Of a DNA stretch of 43,769 bases, positions 1 through 12,428 are shown piece by piece. This DNA is from Acidobacteriota bacterium. Lineage in GTDB: Bacteria > Acidobacteriota > UBA890 > WLXD01. The DNA is taken from assembly GCA_029263335.1 (NCBI GenBank), contig JAJCXS010000072.1:1-43769 (forward strand), written 5' to 3'. The notes under the pieces were generated by a model that was given only the letters and a program-made list of their open reading frames with translations, did not search any database and had not been told where the DNA came from. Position 1 is the stretch's first letter. Every line of letters starts with the position of its first letter. Both the position numbers and the translations under genes were made by a program.

Positions 1-204
1 ATCAGCGATCGCGAGAACATCGTGCGTGTGGCCCATTTCGACACCGTGCCATGGGGCGACAACGCGGGCATGGGCAACATCGTGTCGGGCGCCATTGGCT
101 CGTGGAGCAACTATCCGTTCTTCGAGTCGGGCGTCATCGCGGTCGGCTCTGGCAAGGAAGGCCTGTTCCTCCTGCGCCTGCGAGATGAGGCGGAACGGCC
201 ATGA
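1..204 (+). CDS. C-terminal fragment of a choice-of-anchor B / LVIVD-type beta-propeller protein (partial)
   Basis: The reading frame is open from the first base and stops at 204, so only the last 67 residues are visible and no start can be assigned. The ending, with a VAHFDT-like repeat start, then WSNYPFFESGVIAV and GLFLLRL, matches the final blade of the extracellular choice-of-anchor B / LVIVD propeller family as I recall it; this is recognition, not a search. These proteins are usually secreted and their function is unknown. The stop overlaps the ATG of the next gene (ATGA at 201-204), so the two are probably translated together as a surface or periplasmic propeller pair. Confidence 0.6.
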   Translation: MSDRENIVRVAHFDTVPWGDNAGMGNIVSGAIGSWSNYPFFESGVIAVGSGKEGLFLLRLRDEAERP

Positions 205-2126
205 CGGACACCTCGCCGGGCACCGGACTCGCGGCATCCGCCGTCGTGGTGCTCGCCCTGTCGGTGGTGCCTGCAGCTGCTCAAGAGGCCGACTCCGAGC
301 AGGTGGTCGCCTTTGAGCGGGACGTCTACGCTTTTTCGGCCTATGACGCCGACGGTCTTGCCTACGACCACCCGACGCTCGGCGGCCTGAACATCCCACG
401 CCCGCAGCTGGTCGACATCGATGCGGACGGCGACATGGATCTATTCGTCCAGGAGTACTCCGGTGCGGTGATGTTCTTCGAGCAGGTGGGCACCGCTACC
501 GAGCCGCGATACATCTGGCGAGAAGACCGCTTCCAGGGAACCGATGTTGGCGAGTGGTATGTGTTCGCCGACATGGATGACGATGGCGATCTCGACCTGC
601 TGGGCGAGGAGCTGTTCAGCAAGATGCGCTACTACCAGAACGTCGGCAGCACGACCGCCCCGCGATTCGAACTACTCACCGCGGAGATACAGGACATCAA
701 GGGTGAGGCGATGTTCGCGGACCGCCAGAACATCCCCAAGATCGCCGACCTCGACTGCAATGGGCGACTCGATTTGTTGATTGGCCGTGTTGAAGGCACG
801 ATCGTGCGTTATGAGATGGCCCACCTGGATGACACTGGCGCGCCGGTCTTCCGGCACGTCGGTGATCGCTTTCAGAACATAGAAATCATCGGACAGGTGC
901 TCGGGGGCTCGCCCGCGGGCCTGCAACAACAGGGCATACAGGATGCAGCGTCGGGGCCCGCCGCGCCGAGCGTCGAGATCAACGTGCGCGGGACCCTCCA
1001 CGGCGCCAACACCATGGCGCTTGAGGACTTCGACGGTGACGGCGATCTCGACTTGTTCTGGGGCGACTTCTTCGAGCCCGGCGTCCTGCTGATCGAGAAC
1101 CGGGGCTCGTGCCGCAACATCTCGATGCGTGGAGAGCCGACGCCGTTCCCGCGGCGTGAGCCGATCGCAACCTCGGGCTACAACGCTCCCGCCTTCGGCG
1201 ACCTCGACGGCGACGGCGATCGCGACATGCTGATCGGCGTTCTGGGTGGCGCGTTCAATCCCAACAACACGACCGTGGACAATTTCCTGATGCTCGAGGG
1301 GGGCGGGGGACAGCGTTACGACCTGCGGACCCGCCAGTTCCTCACGCAGATCGATGTGGGCTCGGAGAGCCTGCCCTCATGGGTTGATATCGACGCGGAC
1401 GGCGACCTCGACCTCTTTGTGGCCAACAAGATCGAGCCGGGCGACACCCAGGCTGGTCGCCTGTTCTTCTTCGAGAACACGGGTGACGAGGCCAACCCGG
1501 AGCTTCATCTGCGCGGCCCCATGGCGGAGTTCACCTCTGCGTACCACTACGCGCCAGCGTTCGGCGACCTGGACGATGACGGTGATTACGACATGGTCAT
1601 GGGGACTTGGGGCGACGAGCTGATGCTCGTCCCAAACGACGGTTCAGCTGAAGCACCCAGCTGGGGCGAGCCCCAGACAGCGTTCCTGTCGCTAACGCGC
1701 GGCCGCAATGCTCAGCCGACCTTGGGTGATATCGACGACGATGGCGACCTGGATCTGTTCATCGGTGAGTCGTCTGGCGAGATCAACTTCTATCGCAACA
1801 CCGGTTCCCCGCAAGAGCCACAGTTCGAGCTGGTCGAGGACAAGTTTCAGGCAATCGATGTGGGCCGGCGCTCGTCACCCCACCTGAGCGACCTGGACGG
1901 CGATGGCGACCTCGACCTGCTGATCGGATCCGAGACCGAGGGCATCCACTTGTACCGCAACACCGGCGATACGGCCGAGGCGCGATTCATGCTCGACGAG
2001 TCCTTCGCTCCCGTCGTGGCGCCGTTCAGCAGCCCCCACCTCGCGGACATCGACGGCGACGGGATCGCGGAGCTGTTCACAGGCACCGTGGGCGGCGGCC
2101 TGGCCGCCTATCGCGCAGCACGTTAG
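201..2126 (+). CDS. Secreted FG-GAP/VCBS-repeat beta-propeller protein
   Basis: 641 residues. A short hydrophobic N-terminal segment ending in VPAAAQ looks like a signal peptide. The rest holds about ten calcium-loop repeats of the form D-x-D-x-D-G-D-x-D (for example DIDADGDMDLF, DFDGDGDLDLF, DLDGDGDLDLL), the signature of FG-GAP/VCBS propellers such as integrin-alpha-like domains. One repeat (DLDCNGRLDLL) and the last (DIDGDGIAELF) are degenerate. Such proteins are exported and bind Ca2+; a role in adhesion or polymer binding is inference. The start overlaps the preceding stop (ATGA), indicating translational coupling. No enzymatic domain or C-terminal sorting tag is evident. A convergent kinase gene lies 30 bp downstream. 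Confidence 0.85.
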   Translation: MTDTSPGTGLAASAVVVLALSVVPAAAQEADSEQVVAFERDVYAFSAYDADGLAYDHPTLGGLNIPRPQLVDIDADGDMDLFVQEYSGAVMFFEQVGTATEPRYIWREDRFQGTDVGEWYVFADMDDDGDLDLLGEELFSKMRYYQNVGSTTAPRFELLTAEIQDIKGEAMFADRQNIPKIADLDCNGRLDLLIGRVEGTIVRYEMAHLDDTGAPVFRHVGDRFQNIEIIGQVLGGSPAGLQQQGIQDAASGPAAPSVEINVRGTLHGANTMALEDFDGDGDLDLFWGDFFEPGVLLIENRGSCRNISMRGEPTPFPRREPIATSGYNAPAFGDLDGDGDRDMLIGVLGGAFNPNNTTVDNFLMLEGGGGQRYDLRTRQFLTQIDVGSESLPSWVDIDADGDLDLFVANKIEPGDTQAGRLFFFENTGDEANPELHLRGPMAEFTSAYHYAPAFGDLDDDGDYDMVMGTWGDELMLVPNDGSAEAPSWGEPQTAFLSLTRGRNAQPTLGDIDDDGDLDLFIGESSGEINFYRNTGSPQEPQFELVEDKFQAIDVGRRSSPHLSDLDGDGDLDLLIGSETEGIHLYRNTGDTAEARFMLDESFAPVVAPFSSPHLADIDGDGIAELFTGTVGGGLAAYRAAR

Positions 2127-2156
2127 CGTCAGTCGAACCGAATGGCCGTCGCCGTC

Positions 2157-5090
2157 TCAGCGACCCGTTAATCGGTCCAGCTCAGCCACCCAGTCGACTA
2201 CCACGACCAGTCGCCGCTCGGACGGCGTCTGGGTTCGAACCACCACGAGCTGGCGGCCGTCAGGATGGACATCGTAAACGCGCATAAGGCGCGGTAGCTG
2301 CTCGGCCCATGGCAGGTCGACGACCCGGCGCGGAGGCCCGTGCATGAACGTCTGCCCCGGCTTCACCTCGACCGACATGACCCCGGCATCGGTACCATAG
2401 AACAGCTCGGAACCGTCGGCGGACCACGACGGGTGGATACCACCCGCCTCGGAGACTTGCCACCGGGGCCCTTCTCCGTTGACAGAAGTGACGAAGATCT
2501 CCACCGGACCATCCTCGAGAATAGCCCAGGCTACCCAGCGTTCGTCGGGCGATAGCGCCGCGGCCCACTCGGTGGTCGGCCGAGCCGAGAACTCGGTCAC
2601 CACGCCGGCTTCACTGACGAGAAAGATGTCGCCATCGGTGACACGCTGCACGCGCGTGTACATGAGGCCGAGCGGCGTCCAAGCGTGGAGTTGAATATCC
2701 TCAGCCAGCTCCACAACCAGTCGCGGGCCGGCGCCGCCGCTCGCCGCGATGGCGAGGATTCCCCGTTCGCCGATATAGTAGATTTCGTCTCCGTCGGGGC
2801 CCCAGACAGGGTCCTGCTGATAGCGGCCTGGCCGTTCCTCCGAGGCGAGCTGGTATCCCGCCCCGGAGTCCACGTCGTAAACCCAAACGTCGCTATCACC
2901 TCCAGTCTTCTTGCTCACAGAGATTCGCGAGCCATCCGGAGAGAACCTGGGGTTATCGAAATACGCGACCTCGTCGGTGATGAGGCGTTCGCCGCCATCG
3001 CGATCCACGAGCACGAGGCTGGTGGCCCGGCTGCGGACCGGCGCATAGGCCAACGTGCCATCGTCTGCGACCGCGTAGGCTCCGATGCCTTCGGCGGCCA
3101 CGACCGGAGATCCCATTAGCTCGAGACGGTCGATATCGAAAGCGACGGCCAGGAGACTCCCGGTGTCGGCGCTCCTCGTGCGGCGGAAGACCAGGAACCG
3201 GCCTCCGACCAGGCGCGGGACTCGCCCCTGAACGAGAAGTCTTCGGTCGTCAGTTGCCGGGTCCCAGGCCCAAATCTCGTCGTCGGCATCCGTCCTGCGT
3301 ACTGTGTACAGGACCACGCCATTGGGCAGCACGGTCGGATGGCGATGACTGTCTTCCAGGCGCGCGACATCGAGCTTGGTGGCTGCAGCGACGGCACCGC
3401 CGGTCGCGGGCACCCGACTCAGGGCGGTCCGATGGGCCGCCGTAAAGTAGATCTGCGCGCGCGTCCCCCAGGCCACTCCCTTGCGGCCATTGGCGTCGGC
3501 TATGAGGGTCGTCGTGTCGCGTGCGATCGAGTAGCTCAGCAGTTGCCCTCGCGAAAAATACGCCACGGATTGTCCGTCCGGCGAGAACACGAGGTTCTGC
3601 GCTCCCGCTGAGTCGGGGATCTTCTGCGCCGGGCCGGCCCCGTCAAGATGAAGCAGATAGGCGGTATTGTCGGCGCCGGCGCGGCCGATATAGGCCAAGG
3701 TCCGGCCATCGTTCGACAACGCCAGGACGCCGACCGCTTGCTCGCTCAGCTGTATACCGGCCGGTAACGGGACTTCGAGGTAACGAGCATGGTCAGGAGG
3801 CCCCAATGGGGCGTCGCCGAGCCCGCCCCATGCGGCGACCGCCGTCAGGATCACGATCGTTGCCGCGCTGACCACCGCCCACCCCGGCCTTGCCGCCAGC
3901 TTTCGTACGAGCGTCGGCATGTCCTGGCGGTCGGCGGCGGGCTGTGCCGCAGAAGCGACGACAGCGGCCGTATTCGACTCCTGCAAGGCGATGCGCGCCT
4001 CCCCGAGGTGCTGCAGGCGCCGCGTCTTGTCGGGTTCCAGGCAACGGCGGATCAGTTGCCGCAAGGACTCGGGAAGACCAGCGGGCAAGGAGCCAAAGTT
4101 GGGGGAAGCCTCCAGGATGGCGCTCATCGTGTCCGCCGGAGTCTCTCCGTCGAACGGGCGTTGCCCGGCAAGCATCTCGAACAGCAGGCAGCCAAAGCTC
4201 CAGACATCGGCGCGGTGATCCGCCTCCTCGCAGCGTAGCTGCTCCGGGCTCATGTACGGAGCCGTGCCGATAAGGATGCCCGTGTCGGTCACTCGGACGC
4301 CCGGTTTGCTTCCCTCCTCCTGTCGGTAGAGGCGTGCCAGACCGAAGTCGATGAGCTTGATCTGCGTGCCTCGATGCAACATCACATTGCCGGGCTTGAG
4401 GTCTCGGTGCACGATCCCCTGGTCGTGGGCCGCCTCCAGGGCCGAGGCGACCTGCAACGCGAACTCGACGGCTCGGGTCGGAAGCATAGGCCCGCGTCGA
4501 AATGCTGTGCTTAGAGGCACCCCGTCCACCAGCTCCATCACCAGAAAGCTGACCCGATCGATCTCTTCGACTCCGTGGATCTCGGCGATTCCCGGGTGGC
4601 TCACGGCGGCGAGCATGCGCGCCTCGCGGCGAAAGCGCGCCATCGATGCAGGATCCGACGCGAGGCGCGGTGAGAGCACCTTCACCGCTACCAGGCGCTC
4701 CAGGCGATGGTCGCGAGCAGCGTAGACGATGCCCATCCCGCCAGATCCCACCACCGACTCGATCTCGTAGTCGCCGAGACGGCTGCCGGGCTCCAGGGCT
4801 TGATCAGGGCCGGTAGGGCCTCCGAATTTCCGACTTTCTTCGCTCACGGACGAGGGGTTCCTCTCGCCGAGTGGATCTGCCGCAGCTCCCGTCCGTAACG
4901 GTCCGGATTGTCCGCTTCCCGCGATCAACAGTCGCCCCACGAGCTCGCGCAAGTCGGCGTCGTCGCCGCAGGCTTCTGCAACGAAGGCGGTGCGCGAAGG
5001 TTCCGTCAACTCAAGCGCCCGCTGGAGAATCTCGTCGGCGCGTTTCCAGGGCTCGAACGTGGCGCTCATGGCGACCGAATCTAGTCGCAT
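2157..5090 (-). CDS. Membrane-anchored Ser/Thr protein kinase with C-terminal PD40/TolB-like propeller
   Basis: 977 residues. Residues 1-60 resemble the helical N-terminal segment common in acidobacterial kinases. A Hanks-type kinase domain spans about 108-370: glycine loop GSGGMG 115-120, VAVK with Lys137, VHRDLKPGN with catalytic Asp230, DFG 248-250, APYMSPEQ 277-284. All key residues are present, so it should be active. One transmembrane helix lies near 404-424. The remaining roughly 540 residues contain WD40/PD40-like repeats (LVFSPDGQSVAY, RFSPDGSRISV, HPSWSADGSELFYG), predicting a periplasmic propeller sensor. It probably senses a ligand outside and phosphorylates proteins inside. A second Met at residue 8 (5069) is an equally good start; neither has a clear Shine-Dalgarno. 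It lies downstream of an ECF sigma gene on the same strand, a familiar pairing. Confidence 0.9.
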   Translation of the reverse strand: MRLDSVAMSATFEPWKRADEILQRALELTEPSRTAFVAEACGDDADLRELVGRLLIAGSGQSGPLRTGAAADPLGERNPSSVSEESRKFGGPTGPDQALEPGSRLGDYEIESVVGSGGMGIVYAARDHRLERLVAVKVLSPRLASDPASMARFRREARMLAAVSHPGIAEIHGVEEIDRVSFLVMELVDGVPLSTAFRRGPMLPTRAVEFALQVASALEAAHDQGIVHRDLKPGNVMLHRGTQIKLIDFGLARLYRQEEGSKPGVRVTDTGILIGTAPYMSPEQLRCEEADHRADVWSFGCLLFEMLAGQRPFDGETPADTMSAILEASPNFGSLPAGLPESLRQLIRRCLEPDKTRRLQHLGEARIALQESNTAAVVASAAQPAADRQDMPTLVRKLAARPGWAVVSAATIVILTAVAAWGGLGDAPLGPPDHARYLEVPLPAGIQLSEQAVGVLALSNDGRTLAYIGRAGADNTAYLLHLDGAGPAQKIPDSAGAQNLVFSPDGQSVAYFSRGQLLSYSIARDTTTLIADANGRKGVAWGTRAQIYFTAAHRTALSRVPATGGAVAAATKLDVARLEDSHRHPTVLPNGVVLYTVRRTDADDEIWAWDPATDDRRLLVQGRVPRLVGGRFLVFRRTRSADTGSLLAVAFDIDRLELMGSPVVAAEGIGAYAVADDGTLAYAPVRSRATSLVLVDRDGGERLITDEVAYFDNPRFSPDGSRISVSKKTGGDSDVWVYDVDSGAGYQLASEERPGRYQQDPVWGPDGDEIYYIGERGILAIAASGGAGPRLVVELAEDIQLHAWTPLGLMYTRVQRVTDGDIFLVSEAGVVTEFSARPTTEWAAALSPDERWVAWAILEDGPVEIFVTSVNGEGPRWQVSEAGGIHPSWSADGSELFYGTDAGVMSVEVKPGQTFMHGPPRRVVDLPWAEQLPRLMRVYDVHPDGRQLVVVRTQTPSERRLVVVVDWVAELDRLTGR

Positions 5091-5250
5091 CGGCGCACGC
5101 TAACAACTGCAAACATCCAGTAAACGTCAGGCAGCCCGCGGGCGACCGGCGCGTCACGCGCCGATCACCCGGGGCTGTCGTGACACGCCGACGAAGCCAG
5201 CCACTACGCCAGGGTCGCGACCGGACATCGCGACGTGCCCGGATCGACGT

Positions 5251-5826
5251 CTATTCCGCCTTGAAGATCGCGCCCCGGACAGCTGGCATTGGAGACTGCA
5301 TCTCGGCCACGATCGTGTTGCGGTCAGCGCGACCGTGATCGGCCAAGATCACGTGGATCTCGGCGCTGCGAACTCTCCGCAGCCCATTGCCGCGCAGTAC
5401 GATCCCCGGAGTCTCGCCCTTGTCCAGGCGCGCGGCGACGTTAACGATTCCCTTGTTGCCAGCGATGAACGCATTGCCCCAGAGAATCGACAGTTCGACA
5501 CCATCGGGATTAGGGTCCCCCGTTGAACAAGGGTCCGTGGAGCAGGCGCGAGGCTTGTTGAAGACCACCCACCACATCGTGTAGACGTGGCCGGCATCTA
5601 GGTCGGCGACGCTGACCTGGGCCGTGACGCCTCGGTCGTCACGGGTCAGGATGACTCCGCCCTTGGCAGGGCCGGTCGGCACATTGTTCTCCACGATGTT
5701 GAGCTGGGACACCTTCGCTTCGACGCTGCCACGCGTCTGCTGAGCCTCCGCCGAGTTCGCACCGACGATGCTGACTAGCACCACCATCAGCGCGATAACC
5801 GTGGACCTGGCGTTTTTTCGGAGCAT
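5251..5826 (-). CDS. Small secreted protein of unknown function
   Basis: 191 residues from the ATG at 5826; the frame extends 20 codons upstream, but this ATG directly precedes a clear signal peptide (positively charged start, ALMVVLVSIVGANSAEA). The mature part looks all-beta, with a YTMWWVVFNKPRACS stretch followed by CSTGDPNPDG, which could place two cysteines in a disulfide-closed loop. I recall similar hypothetical exported proteins with a TMWWVVFN core in several phyla, but no function. It sits between the ECF sigma factor (5950-6522) and the kinase (2157-5090), all on one strand, so it may be a target of or partner in that signalling unit; that is inference from position only. Confidence 0.7.
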   Translation of the reverse strand: MLRKNARSTVIALMVVLVSIVGANSAEAQQTRGSVEAKVSQLNIVENNVPTGPAKGGVILTRDDRGVTAQVSVADLDAGHVYTMWWVVFNKPRACSTDPCSTGDPNPDGVELSILWGNAFIAGNKGIVNVAARLDKGETPGIVLRGNGLRRVRSAEIHVILADHGRADRNTIVAEMQSPMPAVRGAIFKAE

Positions 5827-5949
5827 GTTTCCCCCTGTGGGCGGCGATTGGCGGCCGGGACATCCGACCCCCTCAGCAAAGTCCACGACGTTGCCCAGGA
5901 GAACGTCTCACCCAAAAGACCGCATACCGGAGATCGCCGACGCTCGCGC

Positions 5950-6522
5950 TCAGTCAGGCCGTTCGATGATCTCGCGCAACCAGGCGCGCGCGCGGGCCCA
6001 ATCGCGTTGCACGGTAGCGCGCGAGCAGCCGAGGATCTGAGCCGTCTCGGGCGCCGTGAAGCCGGCGAATAGGCGACATTCCACGACCCGCACCAGGCGC
6101 GCGTCCAGGCGGCCCAGCACATCGAGCGCCTCGTGGACCGCCAAGATCATCTCGGTTTGTTCCTCGAGGCTTGTGATCGCCTCGTCGAACGACACCCGGG
6201 GGGCCTTGCCGCCGCGCTTCAAGCGACCCCGCTGGCGCGCGAGGTCCACGAGGACATGGCGCATGGAGCGTGCCGCAAGAGCGAAGAAGTGCTCCCGATC
6301 TTCGACCCTCAGGCGCCGCCCGTCGGCGAGTTTTACATAGACTCGATGCACGAGGCTGGCGGTGTCGAGCGGACTGGCGGGCCTACTGCGGCGCAGCTGA
6401 CCGCGCGCGATGCGGCGGAGATCTTCGTACACCAAGGGCATGAGGCGGCCGAAGGCCTGATCATCGCCGCTACCGTAGGCCCGCAGCAGCTCGGTGATGT
6501 CGCTGCCGTCGTCCTCGCTCAT
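5950..6522 (-). CDS. ECF-type RNA polymerase sigma factor (TIGR02999-like)
   Basis: 190 residues. The N-terminus MSEDDGSDITELLRAYGSGD followed by LMPLVYEDLRRIARGQLRR, the segment DTASLVHRVYVKL, and EHFFALAARSMRHVLVDLAR match the sigma-70-like ECF subfamily TIGR02999. The C-terminus has a region-4 helix-turn-helix (PETAQILGCSRATVQRDWARARAWL). The protein should direct RNA polymerase to a small regulon. In this subfamily the sigma gene usually neighbours a Ser/Thr kinase, as it does here (2157-5090), and phosphorylation rather than a classical anti-sigma factor is thought to control activity; no anti-sigma gene is visible. The gene starts 60 bp downstream of the thrS stop on the same strand. 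Confidence 0.9.
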   Translation of the reverse strand: MSEDDGSDITELLRAYGSGDDQAFGRLMPLVYEDLRRIARGQLRRSRPASPLDTASLVHRVYVKLADGRRLRVEDREHFFALAARSMRHVLVDLARQRGRLKRGGKAPRVSFDEAITSLEEQTEMILAVHEALDVLGRLDARLVRVVECRLFAGFTAPETAQILGCSRATVQRDWARARAWLREIIERPD

Positions 6523-6582
6523 TTGCCGTGCCTACCGGGTCTGGGAAGGAACCCACCACGTTCGCGGCCTTCGCGATCGTCC

Positions 6583-8436
6583 CTACCACTCGCGAACGTG
6601 CCGCCTTTCGCGGATCTCCGCACACAGCATACCCACCATGGCATCGAGTTCCATGGACTTCTGCTCTTCGATGCCGTAACGCCGCACTGTGACCGTGTTG
6701 CTCTCCGCCTCGCGTCCGCCGACGACGAGTAGCACCGGCACCTTGCGCGTGACATGGGTGCGGACCTTCTTGCCCATGCTCGCGTCGGTGGTATCCACGT
6801 CCGCCCGGATGAGCTCGGCACGCAACAGGTCTCGAACCTTCTCCGCGTATGCGGTCTGGTCGTCGCTGATGGGCACGATCACCACCTGGGTCGGCGCCAG
6901 CCAGGTCGGAAAGGCGCCGCCGTAGTGCTCGATCAGGAACGCGATGAAGCGTTCATGCGTACCCAACGGCGCGCGATGAATGCAGTAGGGAGTCTTGTCC
7001 TCGCCATCGCTGTCGGTGTAGGTGAGTCCGAAGCGCGCCGGCTGGGCGAAATCGAGCTGGTTGGTCGAGACCGTGAAGTCGCGCCCGGTCACGGTGCGGA
7101 ATTGGACATCGATCTTGGGACCGTAGAAGGCCGCTTCACCAGCTTCCACGGTGTACCAGAGATCGAGTTCCTCGAGGGCCTGTTGCACGACCTTCTGGCT
7201 GAAGTCCCAGTCGTCCGGTTGATCGATGTACTTGCTCGCCCGTTTGGGATCCTCGGGATCCCAGAGGCTGAGACGCATGTAGTAGTCGTCGAAACCGAAG
7301 AGCTCGTAGTACTCGCGATGCATCTCCATGACGGCCTTGAGTTCGTCGAGGAGTTGCTCGCGGGTAACGTAGAGGTGGGCGTCGTTCATCCCCATGCCAC
7401 GCACCCGAGTGAGCCCCTGCAGCTGACCCGACCTCTCGAAGCGATACACCGTGCCGTACTCGGCCAGGCGCAACGGCAGATCGCGGTACGAACGCGGCTC
7501 GGCTCGGTACAGCACATGGTGGTGCGGACAGTTCATCGGCTTGAGGTAGTACTTCTCCGCTACACCGGCTCCCTCCTCGGCCGCAGCACCGCCTTCGGCG
7601 GACTCCTCGTGGATCCGCAGCGGCGGGTACATCACCTGCTCGTACAGCGGCAGGTGACCTGAGGTCCAGTACAGGCTCTCCTTGGTGATGTGCGGCGTTG
7701 CCACTGGCAGGTAGCCGTAACGAAACTCGGTCTCATAGGCGAGTTTTTCGAGCTCGCGGCGGATGATCGCGCCGTTGGGGAGCCATAGCGGCAATCCTTT
7801 GCCCACCTCATCATCGATGACGTAGATGTTCAGCTCACGGCCCAGCTTACGGTGATCGCGCCGCTTGGCCTCCTGTACCGCGGCCCGGTGCGCCTTGACG
7901 CGCTCCTTGTCCTCGAACGCGTACGCGTAGATGCGGGTGAGCATCACGTTGTTCTCGTCGCCGCGCCAGTACGCGCCGGCCACGGAATGTAACTTGAAAC
8001 CGTTCTTCGGCAGCTGTTTCGTAGACTCCATATGCGGGCCTTCGCACATGTCCAGGAAGGGGCCGTTGGTGTAGAACGAAAGCGATTCGTGGCCGCCCTT
8101 CTCGATCAACTCCTTGGCGTATTCGAGCTTGTGCGGCTCCCGCATCTGCTCGATGCGGGCAAGAGCATCCGCGGCGGAGAGGTCCTCGCGCACGAAGGGC
8201 TGGTCCGCACTGATGATCTTGCGCATCGCCTTCTCGATGCGGGGCAGATCTGCGTCGGTCAGGGTGACGCCGTCAGGGAAGAGGAAGTCGTAGTAGAACC
8301 CATCATCGACCGGCGGACCGAAGCCCAGAAGCGTGCCAGGGTACTGCTTGGTCACCGCCTGCGCCATGACGTGGGCGAGGGAGTGGCGAACCCGGTACAG
8401 GTTGTCGTCCTTGGATGTCTTTTCGATGACCGGCAC
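6583..8436 (-). CDS. thrS: Threonine-tRNA ligase lacking the TGS domain
   Basis: 617 residues from a GTG start at 8436, with GAGAG upstream. It charges tRNA-Thr. The protein begins almost directly with the editing domain (H18xxxH22 in RHSLAHVM, then DMCEGPH), followed by the class II catalytic core: motif 2 region around RVRGMGMNDAHLY, putative zinc ligands Cys in KPMNCPHHH, His in NDAHLY and His in IHRAPLGTHERF. The anticodon-binding domain (FPTWLAPTQVVIV to the C-terminus) is complete. The usual N-terminal TGS domain of about 60 residues is missing, and an in-frame TGA at 8473-8475 rules out an upstream extension in this sequence. It follows metH by 108 bp on the same strand. Confidence 0.95.
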   Translation of the reverse strand: MPVIEKTSKDDNLYRVRHSLAHVMAQAVTKQYPGTLLGFGPPVDDGFYYDFLFPDGVTLTDADLPRIEKAMRKIISADQPFVREDLSAADALARIEQMREPHKLEYAKELIEKGGHESLSFYTNGPFLDMCEGPHMESTKQLPKNGFKLHSVAGAYWRGDENNVMLTRIYAYAFEDKERVKAHRAAVQEAKRRDHRKLGRELNIYVIDDEVGKGLPLWLPNGAIIRRELEKLAYETEFRYGYLPVATPHITKESLYWTSGHLPLYEQVMYPPLRIHEESAEGGAAAEEGAGVAEKYYLKPMNCPHHHVLYRAEPRSYRDLPLRLAEYGTVYRFERSGQLQGLTRVRGMGMNDAHLYVTREQLLDELKAVMEMHREYYELFGFDDYYMRLSLWDPEDPKRASKYIDQPDDWDFSQKVVQQALEELDLWYTVEAGEAAFYGPKIDVQFRTVTGRDFTVSTNQLDFAQPARFGLTYTDSDGEDKTPYCIHRAPLGTHERFIAFLIEHYGGAFPTWLAPTQVVIVPISDDQTAYAEKVRDLLRAELIRADVDTTDASMGKKVRTHVTRKVPVLLVVGGREAESNTVTVRRYGIEEQKSMELDAMVGMLCAEIRERRHVREW

Positions 8437-8544
8437 GGTGTTCTCTCGGTAGCTAGGTTGCGTCAGGATGTCTCACAGAATGCCAGGAAGCGCGGTCGCG
8501 CGCGTGCCCGGCGCGGCAACTCGGAGCACTTCAGCGACGTGCCC

Positions 8545-12192
<3,648 letters not shown>

Positions 12193-12256
12193 CTTCTATG
12201 CAATCCAGAGCAGCAGGGCAGGAGTGGGGGATACGGCCCCGACGACGACGGCGCTT

Positions 12257-12265
12257 AGTGTAACA
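12257..12265 (-). promoter_or_regulatory. Possible extended -10 promoter for metH
   Basis: On the minus strand the sequence reads TGTTACACT, an extended -10 (TG, one base, TACACT) about 65-75 bp upstream of the metH start. No convincing -35 is visible. It lies between metH and the divergent tRNA gene. No riboswitch-like fold is apparent in the roughly 60-nt leader. Confidence 0.3.
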
Positions 12266-12292
12266 AGCAACCTGAGGTAATCTGAGCCCCCT

Positions 12293-12376
12293 GCCGGGGT
12301 GGCGGAATTGGTATACGCAGTGGCCTTAAAAGCCACGGGAGCTTGCTCCATGCGGGTTCGAGTCCCGCCCCCGGTA
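12293..12376 (+). tRNA. tRNA-Leu (anticodon UAA)
   Basis: 84 nt fold as a class II tRNA. The acceptor stem GCCGGGG pairs with CCCCGGT (a G-U first pair, as in E. coli tRNA-Leu), with discriminator A at 12376. The anticodon stem GTGGC/GCCAC closes the loop CTTAAAA, giving anticodon UAA. A long variable arm (CGGGAGCTTGCTCC region) and T arm GCGGG-TTCGAGT-CCCGC follow. The CCA end is not encoded, since the next bases are CTG, so a CCA-adding enzyme is required. It reads UUA/UUG codons. A weak -10-like TAATCT lies at 12278-12283. No T-rich terminator is seen just downstream. Confidence 0.97.
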
Positions 12377-12428
12377 CTGCTCTGCTGTGCCGGACCAACT
12401 GGGCGCGCTCGCCCCGCTTCGGCCGTTC

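Noticed and set aside
12193..12292. Possible SAM or cobalamin riboswitch upstream of metH
   Set aside because: The gap is about 100 bp, shared with the tRNA and promoter, and shows none of the conserved riboswitch cores.
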